Shown here: one piece after another, positions 1 to 9,500 of the stretch
Numbering within the stretch: the stretch's first letter is position 1
Layout: each line of letters starts with the position of its first letter
Assembly: GCA_934432725.1 (NCBI GenBank)
Contig: CAKRZE010000001.1
Span: 278,365 to 342,364 of the forward strand
Direction of reading: 5' to 3'
DNA length: 64,000 bases
From: an uncultured Eubacteriales bacterium
Lineage (GTDB): Bacteria > Bacillota > Clostridia > Oscillospirales > CAG-272
The notes under the pieces: model-generated
Database searches by the model: none
Seen by the model: only the letters and a program-made list of their open reading frames with translations
Told to the model about the DNA's origin: nothing
Translations under genes and position numbers: made by a program

Positions 1-124
1 AAACCGAAAAAGGACATATTGATGGTGACGGAACGTAAATCATTGAACCATCACCTGTGATAACTGATTTCCCCTGTTTTATTTCATCACATGGCTCATA
101 TACAATACATATTGGCTTTTTCAT
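1..124 (-). CDS. Partial immunity-like gene of orphan RHS cassette D
   Basis: An ATG at 124 opens a frame that runs off the left edge of the window (about 41 codons visible, beginning MKKPICIVYEP). It starts one base after the TAA of the upstream RHS tip and has a good AAGGAG about six bases before the ATG, inside the end of the tip gene. In polymorphic toxin loci the small gene directly after the toxin tip normally encodes the cognate immunity protein; that role is inferred from position only. No family is recognised, and the C-terminal part lies outside the window. Confidence 0.6.
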   Translation of the reverse strand, partial: MKKPICIVYEPCDEIKQGKSVITGDGSMIYVPSPSICPFSV

Positions 125-125
125 T

Positions 126-1200
126 TTAACTCCTTAGCAAAAAATGACCAATTAGTCCCTTCCCATTAATCGTAGTTAATTCCCAAATACCACTTTGAAA
201 AGTTTGCCGCACATTGCTAAATGCTGTACCTGCTGCTCTAAAAGTATAAACCCCTCCACCTTCATTCGTCATTGTACCATACTTGATTATTTCTTTCTTT
301 AGAAGTGTGGAATCGTAGTACGATCGCTCTCCAACGTGTTTAGCGGCACCATCTGCATATGTATAATTTTGTACATTATTGTAAGCCTCGATTCTTGGCG
401 CATTGGCCTTTAGCCATCCACCACAAACCGTTGTGCCAATTTCGGCAACAGCGGCTGTCGTATGCGCATATGTGTTATAAGCTTTTGCATTGCCTCGAAA
501 CACATCATCCCGCATGAAATTATGTCCTGTGACCGCTTCACCAAGCTCCGAGACTCCGTTTACCGCAGTTGCAGCACCAGCTGCCACTGTTACAGCAGCA
601 ACCGCCATAATCGCGGGTGCTGCAACTCCACAGGTCAAAACAGACACACCTACAGCAATCGCTGTAACACCGACTGCAAGCCAACCACTGCCTTTAAACA
701 GATTTCCCCAATCCAATGTTCCAGCAGGGTCATAGCCTGTAACCGGGTTATTTCCGCAGTAGGCAAAGAGATTATAACCGGTTAGATTACTGCCCGCGCC
801 TAAGTAACCAATGTTATCTGCATTCAAAAACCGACCAATCTCAGGATCATAATACCGACTGGATACGTAGTACAGCCCCGTTTCCCTATCGTAGACGTAG
901 CCTCTGTAGCGCAGACTGTTCCACGATGCCGCGTTGGTCGCGTTCGTCACATCATCGCCGTTTGTGTTTGTGACGGAAAGCAGCTTGCCCCATGCATCGT
1001 AGTGATAGAAGAACCGCGGCACATGCGTATTGTCGCAGACTGCGATGACATCTCCCTGAAGGTTCGTGATATAGAAATTCAGAAGGATATCCCCGTCATT
1101 TTCATCATACCGCAGGCAGTATGTGGGCGAACCGTTCTCGTCATAGAAGTATTCGACCCAGTTATTCCCCCACGATTCACGCAGAAGCTGCGTGCCGCTT
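126..1200 (-). pseudogene. Orphan RHS C-terminal cassette D (core fragment plus variable tip)
   Basis: The frame begins at the codons GTQLLRESWGNNW, the same point at which cassette B joins the full RHS gene, and is open through the RHS-associated core (residues like YVYDRETGLYY, RYYDPEIGRF, GNNPVTGYDP). It has no RBS or start codon at its 5' end; the first ATG is internal at 1022. After the core come a hydrophobic Ala/Val-rich stretch and a distinct tip with KHVGERSYYDSTLLKKEII, reminiscent of small ribonuclease-type (BECR-like) toxin tips, which is only a resemblance. There is no Hint domain here, unlike cassettes A and B. The cassette is best read as a silent donor able to replace the tip of the expressed gene by homologous recombination. 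Confidence 0.75.
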
Positions 1201-1202
1201 TG

Positions 1203-1232
1203 CCGAGAGCAGGCAGGTTTGCCTGCTCTCGG
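1203..1232. repeat. Palindrome at the cassette D boundary
   Basis: A perfect 13-bp inverted repeat (CCGAGAGCAGGCA / TGCCTGCTCTCGG) around GGTT sits exactly where RHS homology of cassette D begins. About 55 bp beyond it (1233-1290) resembles the sequence beyond the cassette B palindrome (4618-4675), so the boundary itself is a repeated element of roughly 90 bp. Confidence 0.8.
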
Positions 1233-1414
1233 GCTACTTGATGAAGGAATAACAATGGAGAAAAACAGGTTTTGCGTTAGTATAAGTTTTCATATCTTCT
1301 TTTTCGTTCCATCTTCGTTAGTAAAGGTGCTTATATTACTCGCTACTCCATTATCATACACGCCACACCTCCATTCCCTACTGCATAGTAGATAATCGCG
1401 CTATCACAATGCAT

Positions 1415-1741
1415 TTACGTAAAATGCGATTTCAAGATATCCAATACTTTTAAAAAAACACTGCAATAATTGTTAACGTCTTGACCCAAATTAAGACTCT
1501 GAATGTCTGATAATAACTCCGCATAGTCAGGAGCAAATATTACACTTTTTCCATCTCCCCACGGTGATGTATGCGGATTAACTTTTCCCCCCCTTAAAAG
1601 ATCATTTGCAAAAGCGAATCCCACCTCATAGCAGTCCATAAGATCAAATTCTCCACTTTCATACTCACGTATAAACTCTGGAATTGGAATCCTCAAAAAC
1701 TCTCGAAGAATCTTGATCTCATCCTTGCGCAGTAGTTTCAT
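1415..1741 (-). CDS. Probable immunity protein of cassette C
   Basis: Starts MKLLRKDEIKILREF, about 108 aa. The upstream RHS tip stops with TGA at 1754-1752 and the SD (TGAGGA) overlaps that stop, giving tight coupling. A longer in-frame start at 1801 exists but would overlap the tip. The protein is small, acidic and AT-rich like other immunity genes of this locus. No family is recognised; the role is inferred from its place directly after a toxin tip. Confidence 0.65.
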   Translation of the reverse strand: MKLLRKDEIKILREFLRIPIPEFIREYESGEFDLMDCYEVGFAFANDLLRGGKVNPHTSPWGDGKSVIFAPDYAELLSDIQSLNLGQDVNNYCSVFLKVLDILKSHFT

Positions 1742-1751
1742 ACATGAGTCC

Positions 1752-2507
1752 TCATTGATAAAAGAACGAACGAATAAGCCCAGACGGAGAATAGAATCCA
1801 CCTACTCCCGCTCCCTTCAGTCTCAAGCTACCGGAACTCATTACTTTACCTATTCCATTACTATTTTTCCACAATTCTATCGCATCGTTTGTATAGGTAA
1901 TAACATTTTTAGTCATAGCCTTCTTACCTTCCTGAAGGACATGCCTTTTATAATGGTCAGACATATTCGTCCATGGACCTCCCTTTGAGGATGAATCCCA
2001 TGCCTTGGAAGCCCTTCCCACTTTAACCACGCTTCCAACAGCACCTGTTATTGTACCGGTAATAGAACCTGACAATGCTCCGTCACCCATTCCGTTAAGT
2101 GCCGCAGTACCTGCTCCGCGCCAACTCCCGGTAGACACTCTATGGCTTATTGCCCCAGTCGCAGCGCCAAAAGCAGCACCGGAAACCATACCAACAGCAG
2201 CGCCTTTGGCTGCTCCTACAGCAACGACTGCTACCGCAGTCCCAGCACCTGCTGTTGCAACAGTGACTGCTGCTACAGCAGCAACAACAGCCACAACGGC
2301 AACAGCGGCTACAACCTTTTTAGCCCAATTAGGCCATGTTCCAGTCTCATCAGACATATTGACCGGATTATTGAAGCAATAAGCGTATAGATTATTCTGT
2401 GTGAAATTTTCAAAATCCGCAGTCAATGCATCCGGAACGTCCGCACTGATAAATCTCCCGATCTCCGGATCGTAATACCGACTGGATACGTAGTACAGCC
2501 CCGTTTC
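1752..2507 (-). pseudogene. Orphan RHS C-terminal cassette C
   Basis: RHS homology starts much later than in B and D, at ETGLYYVSSRYYDPEIGRFISAD (2507 downwards), followed by the usual AYCFNNPVNMSDETG core end, a long Ala/Val/Gly hydrophobic segment and a tip containing HYKRHVLQEGKKAM and ending GLIRSFFYQ. There is no start codon near the 5' end of the homology. Only about 70 bp are shared with the expressed gene, so recombination from this donor would rely on a short homology. The YKRHVL...ITYTNDA pattern hints at a small nuclease-like tip, but no family is assigned. Confidence 0.7.
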
Positions 2508-2528
2508 GGCTGGGTTCTGCTACGTACT

Positions 2529-2549
2529 TGGAGGGGTTGTCCCCCTCCA
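2529..2549. repeat. Palindrome upstream of cassette C
   Basis: TGGAGGGG and CCCCTCCA arms around a short TTGTC loop lie about 20 bp before the RHS homology of cassette C. The sequence is unrelated to the palindrome at cassettes B and D, but the position is equivalent. Confidence 0.55.
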
Positions 2550-2625
2550 GGACGACGCTTTTTCGGTGGGTTACGTGTTGAAAAAGAGAATGGAACTGTT
2601 ATGTACCAGCAAGCATCGCGTTTGG

Positions 2626-3102
2626 TCACCCAAACACAGACTTGTCAGGAATATTCCTAAAACCTTTATCAACAAACAAGCAATACCGTTCCTCTTTTTC
2701 ATCGGTTTCATGCGTATAAATAACACTCCAACTAAATGTGTCATCAAATATATATACATCTTCTGGAAGATCATGCTCAAATGATTCTATCCAAGCATCT
2801 GTGGAAATAATCTTTGTTTTTGGGAATTTCCAATAATCCGGAATCAAAATTCTTTCACATGAATGTATATCCCACATAATAAATATTCCTCGTTTTCCTT
2901 GTAGAAATTGATTCGCTTTACATTCTGAAATGACAGTTGGTTTTAATAGACAATCCCAAAGATAGCCAGTATAACATAATCCATCACTAAACAATATTTT
3001 CCGTTCTATATTTTCCTTGTAATATAACGAAGATGTATTGATAAAGTTTTTTATGTATTCGCAACGCAATGTATCCGATTTTGTTGAATCTAATATAGTC
3101 AT
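2626..3102 (-). CDS. Probable immunity protein of cassette B
   Basis: 158 aa, ATG at 3102 preceded by AGGAGG with 7-base spacing, 12 bases after the TGA of the RHS tip. The C-terminal part (IFDDTFSWSVIYTHE...RYCLFVDKG) resembles a motif I associate with small DUF4275-like proteins often found beside toxins; this needs a profile search. Role as immunity protein is inferred from position. The gene is intact although its toxin cassette carries a nonsense codon. Confidence 0.65.
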   Translation of the reverse strand: MTILDSTKSDTLRCEYIKNFINTSSLYYKENIERKILFSDGLCYTGYLWDCLLKPTVISECKANQFLQGKRGIFIMWDIHSCERILIPDYWKFPKTKIISTDAWIESFEHDLPEDVYIFDDTFSWSVIYTHETDEKEERYCLFVDKGFRNIPDKSVFG

Positions 3103-3114
3103 CTTTCTTCCTCC

Positions 3115-4582
3115 TCACTCAAATATTTTAATAGTTCCTTTAACTCCGCAACTTGTCACATAATTAATGTGTGTATAGTTATGAGGATTCGGAAATTGAT
3201 GAGCAGCCTCTATTCTAAGAGGTGTTCCACCAGATTGATTAATTAGTTGCATTGCTTGTGCTTTAGTTGGAACGCCTCCATTCAAAGAAGTAATTGTACC
3301 TCCATTCCCAACAGTTGATACATTCTCTCGCCACGTTTTATCACCGACCCAACCTTTTCCGCCAACTCCTCTTGATGAAGAATTTCCACCGCAAGTATTA
3401 TGTACAAGCACAGCACTCCTGCCAACATAATATGTGTGGAAATCCGCGACCTCAAAGTTATAAACCCTGACCGAGGTTTCCAAAAGCTCATGCTGTACCT
3501 GTTCTACAATAATATATGTGCCGTTTAGCCTGACAAGGATATCTCCCGCACGCAGATCAACAGCCTTTGTCCAGCCCTTCACGGGCGAGTAAAACGGATG
3601 CGACGGCGTGCAGATAATTTCCTCCCCGCTGACTTTCACATGAATCAGCTCGTCCGTTTCTTTGACAAAGGTACGGGTAACCTTCTTCAGCGCCACCTCG
3701 CCCGTATCCGGGTTCATCGCCCAGACGATTGCCCCTGCGGCAACATCCTCTATTGCAACTTCACCGATATCCGTCCTTATCTCTGTTCCCGCAACAAAAC
3801 AGACCGCATTTGCGCCGGCATCAAGAAGCGTTCCGCCCATGGACACTACCGCGATTGAGGCATCTCATATCGTATCATAGGTATCTTCCCCGATACTTTC
3901 TTTGATTGGGTTGGCGCCGGTGATCGACTCACCCACCTCGGAGGAACCGATGATTGTCAGTGCCGCCCCGGCAGTTCCCAGAGCAGAGTACCCCAGTGCG
4001 ACAAGCGGCGCACAGGCTCCGCCGGTTGACACGACCGCAGCAACTGCCAAAGCGCCGATCGTTACCAGCAGCGCTCCCTTCACAAGTTTATCCCAGTTCG
4101 GCCAATTCCCGTTGGCATCCGTCATATTGACAGGGTTATTGAAACAATACGTATACATATTGTTTCCCTGTATAACGCCGCCGACATCGGATATGACTCC
4201 ATCCGCACTGATAAATCTTCCGGTTTCGGGATCATAATATCTGCTGTTGAGATAGTACAGCCCCGTTTCCCTATCGTAGACATAGCCTCTGTAGCGCAGA
4301 CTGTTCCACGATGCCGCGTTGGTCGCGTTCGTCACATCATCGCCGTTTGTGTTTGTGACGGAAAGCAGCTTGCCCCATGCATCGTAGTGATAGAAGAACC
4401 GCGGCACATGTGTATTGTCGCAGACTGCGATGACGTCTCCCTGAAGGTTCGTAATATAGAAATTCAGAAGGATGTCCCCGTCATTTTCATCGTACCGCAG
4501 GCAGTATGTGGGCGAACCGTTCTCGTCATAGAAGTATTCGATCCAGTTATTCCCCCACGATTCACGCAAAAGCTGCGTGCCG
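3115..4582 (-). pseudogene. Orphan RHS cassette B with Hint domain, interrupted by a stop codon
   Basis: From GTQLLRES at 4582 the frame is almost identical to the C-terminal part of the full RHS gene for about 1.15 kb: core, membrane-like segment and Hint domain (CFVAGTEIRTD ... VLVHN). At 3867-3865 an Arg codon (CGA in the expressed copy) is TGA, splitting the frame into 4582-3865 and a part from the ATG at 3846. After Hint comes a different tip (from TCGGNSSSRGVGG to the end at 3115) with HQFPNPHNYTHINY, not assigned. No promoter or RBS is seen at the 5' end. The cassette is a silent donor in which the lesion lies in shared sequence and could be repaired by recombination downstream of it. 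Confidence 0.8.
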
Positions 4583-4587
4583 CTTTG

Positions 4588-4617
4588 CCGTGAGCAGGCA
4601 GGTTTGCCTGCTCTCGG
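4588..4617. repeat. Palindrome at the cassette B boundary
   Basis: CCGTGAGCAGGCA / TGCCTGCTCTCGG around GGTT: the same palindrome as at 1203-1232 with one mismatch, again directly before GTQLLRES. The adjacent 4618-4675 resembles 1233-1290. Confidence 0.8.
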
Positions 4618-4679
4618 TCTGCTTGATGGAAGAATAACAATGAAGAAAAGCAAGTTTTTCGTTCGTATGGAGGGGTACT

Positions 4680-5081
4680 TCTTTCATCACTTTTCAAGCA
4701 AATTTGTTTAGACTCATTGCATTGTAAAAGATATCTCGGCCTCCCCCCCTCGATTTGAACATCTATGTCCAAGTGATATCCTGAAAATCCCTCATGAATA
4801 AGAACATTCAACAACCCATCTTTTACAAGCTCTAATGTCTGCTGATTTACTGTAAACTCTATCTCCTTTCCGACTTTCAACTCATTTTCATTAGAAGTAA
4901 CCCTCAACACCGCACAATTGTTTTTCCCCACACATTTTATGGCACTAACCTTTTCGCTCAATAACAAATCAAAATGTGCTACGGTTTTTTCGACACATTT
5001 CGAAAAATCAAAATCAATGCCAATTGTGTTTTGATCAAAGAAAAGAATGTCAATATTGCTCAACGTCTCAAAACTAATCAT
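4680..5081 (-). CDS. Stranded immunity-like gene, 3' end disrupted by cassette boundary
   Basis: ATG at 5081 (MISFETLSNIDILFF) with a weak GGTGA upstream. About 134 residues look like a genuine AT-rich small protein; beyond about 4680 the frame reads without a stop into the repeated boundary element and antisense-frame RHS sequence as far as 4464, so the native 3' end appears lost or fused. It has no toxin tip directly upstream. It may be the relic of a displaced cassette, kept for protection. No family recognised. Confidence 0.5.
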
Positions 5082-5136
5082 AATCAGTCACCGCGTAAAT
5101 GCTTTTCGTTAGTATGAAAATCTCATCTTTTCTATT

Positions 5137-5646
5137 TCAGACATTATAGATCAATCCCCCATCTATTTTTAAGCTTTCTCCATTAGCCAATATGATTTGA
5201 CATGAGCCCTCACTATATCGAATATTTTCTACGGCATCGGGCAATTCATATGTATGGGTCCACTTATCAATTTGCGGATCATATTTCAGAATTTCTATTT
5301 CGCATATAATGAATACATATCCTTCCGAGGTCACAATGTCGACGCAAGGGGTATACAGTTCTTTGTAAGAATAGACATGTGCACTTTTGCAATCAACAAT
5401 ATAACACATGCATGTAAGCATGATTAAGCTGTAATGCTTTTGAACAATAGTCACATAATGTATACAGTCAAGTCCAACCCACAATTGATTGATTAGCACA
5501 CAAAGTCCAGTTGTTTTTTCCTTCATCAAGTAATATTGCCTTTGATTATCATCCCCATCTTGAAGCACAGGAAATGCACATTGCATCTTTATGTAATCAT
5601 CATATTTCAATTCCCCGGCACTCCAATTGTCCAAAACAAAATCCAT
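5137..5646 (-). CDS. Hypothetical protein, stranded immunity candidate
   Basis: The start MDFVLDNWSAGELK at 5646 is chosen because AAAGGTGG precedes it; a GTG at 5730 gives a longer frame without a clear RBS. About 169 aa, AT-rich, with repeated aromatic residues and a C-terminal stretch (KYDPQIDKWTHTYELPD...) reminiscent of a beta-propeller-like strand. The ATG overlaps the TAA of a short preceding frame (TAATG), suggesting coupling. Function unknown; it lies among immunity-like genes of the RHS locus. Confidence 0.55.
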   Translation of the reverse strand: MDFVLDNWSAGELKYDDYIKMQCAFPVLQDGDDNQRQYYLMKEKTTGLCVLINQLWVGLDCIHYVTIVQKHYSLIMLTCMCYIVDCKSAHVYSYKELYTPCVDIVTSEGYVFIICEIEILKYDPQIDKWTHTYELPDAVENIRYSEGSCQIILANGESLKIDGGLIYNV

Positions 5647-5798
5647 TACCGTCCACCTTTGATTATTAAAGCTGCTAAAAAACCATTTTTCCAATATGTT
5701 TCCAGTTTTCGGATACCCATAGGTCCACACAAAAGCGTTTCATGCTTTCCTGTCAAGTTGCCTACAGTATCAGATATTCGTATCAACTGATCAAACAT
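5646..5798 (-). CDS. Short ORF coupled to the downstream gene, possible tip remnant
   Basis: A 50-codon frame from the ATG at 5798 (MFDQLIRISDTVGNL) ends in TAA overlapping the ATG at 5646. No clear SD is seen. It may be the tail of a lost toxin tip or immunity protein. Coding status is uncertain. Confidence 0.3.
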   Translation of the reverse strand: MFDQLIRISDTVGNLTGKHETLLCGPMGIRKLETYWKNGFLAALIIKGGR

Positions 5799-5837
5799 AT
5801 ATTTTCTGCCGGAAGGATAAGGCACCCTTTTTCATAA

Positions 5838-6011
5838 TCATCCAAATATCAAGACCAAACCCTGTCCCACACCTGCACCTAACGGTCCGAATAAGAAATC
5901 ATCAGCGATACCAATTCCTGTTGCAATCCTCGGAAAAACCAATTCGATGTTAAAAAGCATCGCCGGAACCGCCGAATTACCATCACAAATAACGTGCAAG
6001 TACTTCATCCT
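5838..6011 (-). CDS. Small hydrophobic protein in the RHS locus
   Basis: 57 aa from MKYLHVICDGNS at 6011, overlapping the end of the preceding gene by 29 bp in another frame. The C-terminal half is hydrophobic and glycine-rich (FLFGPLGAGVGQGLVLIFG). It could be a second small component of the immunity cassette or a chance frame. Confidence 0.3.
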   Translation of the reverse strand, partial: RMKYLHVICDGNSAVPAMLFNIELVFPRIATGIGIADDFLFGPLGAGVGQGLVLIFG

Positions 6012-6540
6012 TTGGTCGATCTCCACGCGGACTAATAAAGTCATGAACCAAGAACGGAATGTGCTCCCTGAATTTTGATTCCGAAAAAAACTTCATGAAA
6101 TTATCATATTCCTGAACAGAGATATCATTATCCCAATACAACTGCTCGCCCAGTGTATAGTAACACTCATCGGTCAGTTCTGTCTGACAAAGCAAATAAA
6201 GTTGACGGTAATTCAATTTCATATGGCAGAGCGAGATGCATACCTGCTCCCTGCATTCCCGTTCCGGATAGTAATACAGCATATTAAACGTCGTTTCGGT
6301 TACCGAACTGTCTGAAAGTGCTTCAATCACATCATTTAGCATCTTTCTGTATTTTTTTCTCACGACCGTTATATAAATATATTGAATTAAAATATTTTCA
6401 GGAATCTCACACAGTTCTCCTTCGTGAATTCTCAGCCAATCACGACATGCAGATAAATCTGCATGTCCGCATATAACAGACGCAAGAAGCGCACCAAAGT
6501 TCCCGTTATCTGAACTTGGGGTAAAATTTGAGTATTGCAC
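5983..6540 (-). CDS. Probable immunity protein for the expressed RHS tip
   Basis: 185 aa, GTG start at 6540 preceded by GGAGGAG with about 7-base spacing, overlapping the last 35 bases of the RHS gene, which implies translational coupling. The protein appears all-helical, with repeated helix-turn patterns (CRDWLRIHEGELCEIPEN, KYRKMLNDVIEALSD) and no signal peptide, so it is cytoplasmic. Immunity function is inferred from overlap with the toxin-bearing gene. AT-rich compared with the RHS body. Confidence 0.65.
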   Translation of the reverse strand: MQYSNFTPSSDNGNFGALLASVICGHADLSACRDWLRIHEGELCEIPENILIQYIYITVVRKKYRKMLNDVIEALSDSSVTETTFNMLYYYPERECREQVCISLCHMKLNYRQLYLLCQTELTDECYYTLGEQLYWDNDISVQEYDNFMKFFSESKFREHIPFLVHDFISPRGDRPKDEVLARYL

Positions 6541-9500
6541 CCCGAATCTCCTCCCAGTTGCTTTTGATTACAGTCAATTGTTTATTGGACAACATGGCGT
6601 GCCTTTTCATTGGTTGCATATCTAAACCAATTGTCGTTTGAGGTCCATTCCCGCTAACATGCGCATGGGGAACATGCCTCGGATCTTCTCTTGATCTTAC
6701 TTCGACTTTTACTCCACTTTTCTCCAATATGCACTTATTATGCACCAGAACAGGTTCTTTCCCCACAAAGTAGGTATGGAAATCCGCGACCTCAAAGTTA
6801 TAAACCCTGACCGGGGTTTCCAAAAGCTCATGCTGTACCTGTTCTACAATAATATATGTGCCGTTTAGCCTGACAAGGATATCTCCCGCACGCAGATCAA
6901 CAGCCTTTGTCCAGCCCTTCACGGGCGAGTAAAACGGATGCGACGGCGTGCAGATAATTTCCTCCCCGCTGACTTTCACATGAATCAGCTCATCTGTTTC
7001 ATTGACAAAGGTACGGACAACCTTCTTCAGTGCCACCTCGCCTGTATCCGGATTCATCGCCCAGACAATTGCCCCTGCAGCGACATCCTCTATTGCAACT
7101 TCACCTGTATCCGTCCTTATCTCTGTTCCCGCAACAAAACAGACCGCATTTGCGCCGGCATCAAGAAGCGTTCCTCCCATGGACACTACTGCGAGTGAGG
7201 CATCTCGTATCGTATCATAGGTATCTTCGCCGATACTTTCTTTGATTGGGTTGGCGCCGGTGATCGACTCACCCACCTCGGAGGAACCGATGATCATTAG
7301 TGCCGACCCTGCAGTTCCCAGAGCAGAGTACCCCAGTGCGACAAGCGGTGCACAGGCGCCACCGGTTGACACGACCGCAGCAACTGCCAAAGCGCCGATC
7401 GTTACCAGCAGCGCTCCCTTCACAAGTTTATCCCAGTTCGGCCAATTTCCGTTGGCATCCGTCATATTGACAGGGTTATTGAAACAATACATATACATAT
7501 TGTTTCCCTGTATAACGCCGCCGACATCGGATATGACTCCGTCCGCACTGATAAACCTTCCGGTTTCGGGATCATAATATCTGCTGTTGAGATAGTACAG
7601 CCCCGTTTCTTTGTCGTAGACATAGCCTCTGTAGCGCAGACTGTTCCACGATGCCGCATTGGTCGCGTTCGTCACATCATCGCCGTTTGTGTTTGTGACG
7701 GAAAGCAGCTTGCCCCATGCATCGTAGTGATAGAAGAACCGCGGCACATGCGTATTGTCGCAGACTGCGATGACATCTCCCTGAAGGTTCGTAATATAGA
7801 AATTCAGAAGGATGTCCCCGTCATTTTCATCGTACCGCAGGCAGTATGTGGGCGAACCGTTCTCGTCATAGAAGTATTCGATCCAGTTATTCCCCCACGA
7901 TTCACGCAAAAGCTGCGTGCCGTCGAAGATATACTGATGCTCCACGCCGTCAACCGTCTTGGACATCCGGATGCCGTCCGCGTTATACGCATAGCTGTAG
8001 GTTTTTCCTCCTACCGTTGCGCTTTGCAGCTGTCTGCCGTTCTGCCATGTGAACGTATACCGCCTGCCGTTGTAATAGCTCAGCGGATTGCCGTTCGCGT
8101 CATACGTCAGGCTCTCGCCGTTGTATCCGGTCAGCTGGTCGCCCCAGTCTGCATTTCCATAGCTGTAGCTGTCCGTTTTGACAAGTGTCAGCGTGCCGTT
8201 GTCATACGTATATGAGGTTCTTTCGGTCAGATTGCCTGCCTGATCATAGGCAAAATGCGTTTCGGTGCCGATTCCGGTCGCTTTGACATAGCGCGTCTCG
8301 CGCGTCAGCTGGTTCAGTGCATCGTATGCATATGCCGTCAGCACCGTTCCGTCGTCAATCGAAAGAATGTTGCCGCACGCGTCATAGGTGTACGCCTCCG
8401 AGCCGATCAGCGTTCCGTTGCGCCGCCGCTCCACGCGGCTTACCTGCGTTGAGGTGCTTGTGCCGATTGTGCGGTAGATATAATCCGTCCGCACATTGTG
8501 CGCAGTCAGTGTCAGCACGCGGGAGGAAATCCGCTCGAATTCGTCGTAATTCCGCGTCACATACGTATTTTCATGTCCGATTGTGGCTTTGCTCAGCCGT
8601 CCGAAGCTGTCAAAGGTCCGGGAGGACTTTGACGAGCGTCCCGCGACCGTCCTGCCGCTGCCGGAGAGCCTGCCGCAGCTGTCATACGTGAATTGCTGTG
8701 CCAGAAGCTCCTCTGCCGCCGTATACCGGAAGTACCGGATCAGGCGTCCGATGCCGTCGTATTCATATTCGGAGGTCGTGCCCGTCACGCGGTCGTAAAT
8801 GCGGCTTGCGCGTCCGTTTCCGTCATATGCGACAGTATATCCGCCGGATGTATTTCCATTATATCGCACTTCTTCCAAACGGTCAAGTGTATCATAGAAA
8901 TTTTCCGCATAGGTCCCGTCCGCATAATCGGTGCGGAGGAGCTTGCCGTTGTTCGCGGCATAGGTGTATGCGGCAAGCGGAGTCTCCTGCGAGCCGACAT
9001 AGATAGCGGTCAGATTGCCATACGCGTCATAGGTCAGCGTATAGCTGCCGGAGGCTGTGACGATCGCGGTCAGTCTGCCGCTTGTATAGGTATACTGCAC
9101 CGCCGCTTCTCCGGTGTCAGCCGTGCCGTCTCCGTCCGTATCGGCAAACAGCGAGGTCAGCCGTCCGCAGGGGTCATAGAGATAGGTGGTGCGGCTGCCG
9201 TTTGCATTGACGACATAGCTTAGAAGTCCCGTCAGACGGTCATAGTCATATTGGGTCACGCCGCCGGTCGCATCGGTGGTCGAAGCCACAAACGCCTGAT
9301 CCGACGTATAGGAAACGGAGGTTGTGATCCGTTCGCTGCCGCTGACCGGGTAAATGGTCGTTCCGGTCACGTTTCCGGCTGCGTTATAGGCATTGGAGAG
9401 CTTGACGCCCGCCTTATCGGTCACGGACAAAAGGCGGTGCTTTGTCGTTTCGGTCGTACCGTAGGTATACGTATAGGACGAGCCGTCCGCATTCTGTCTG

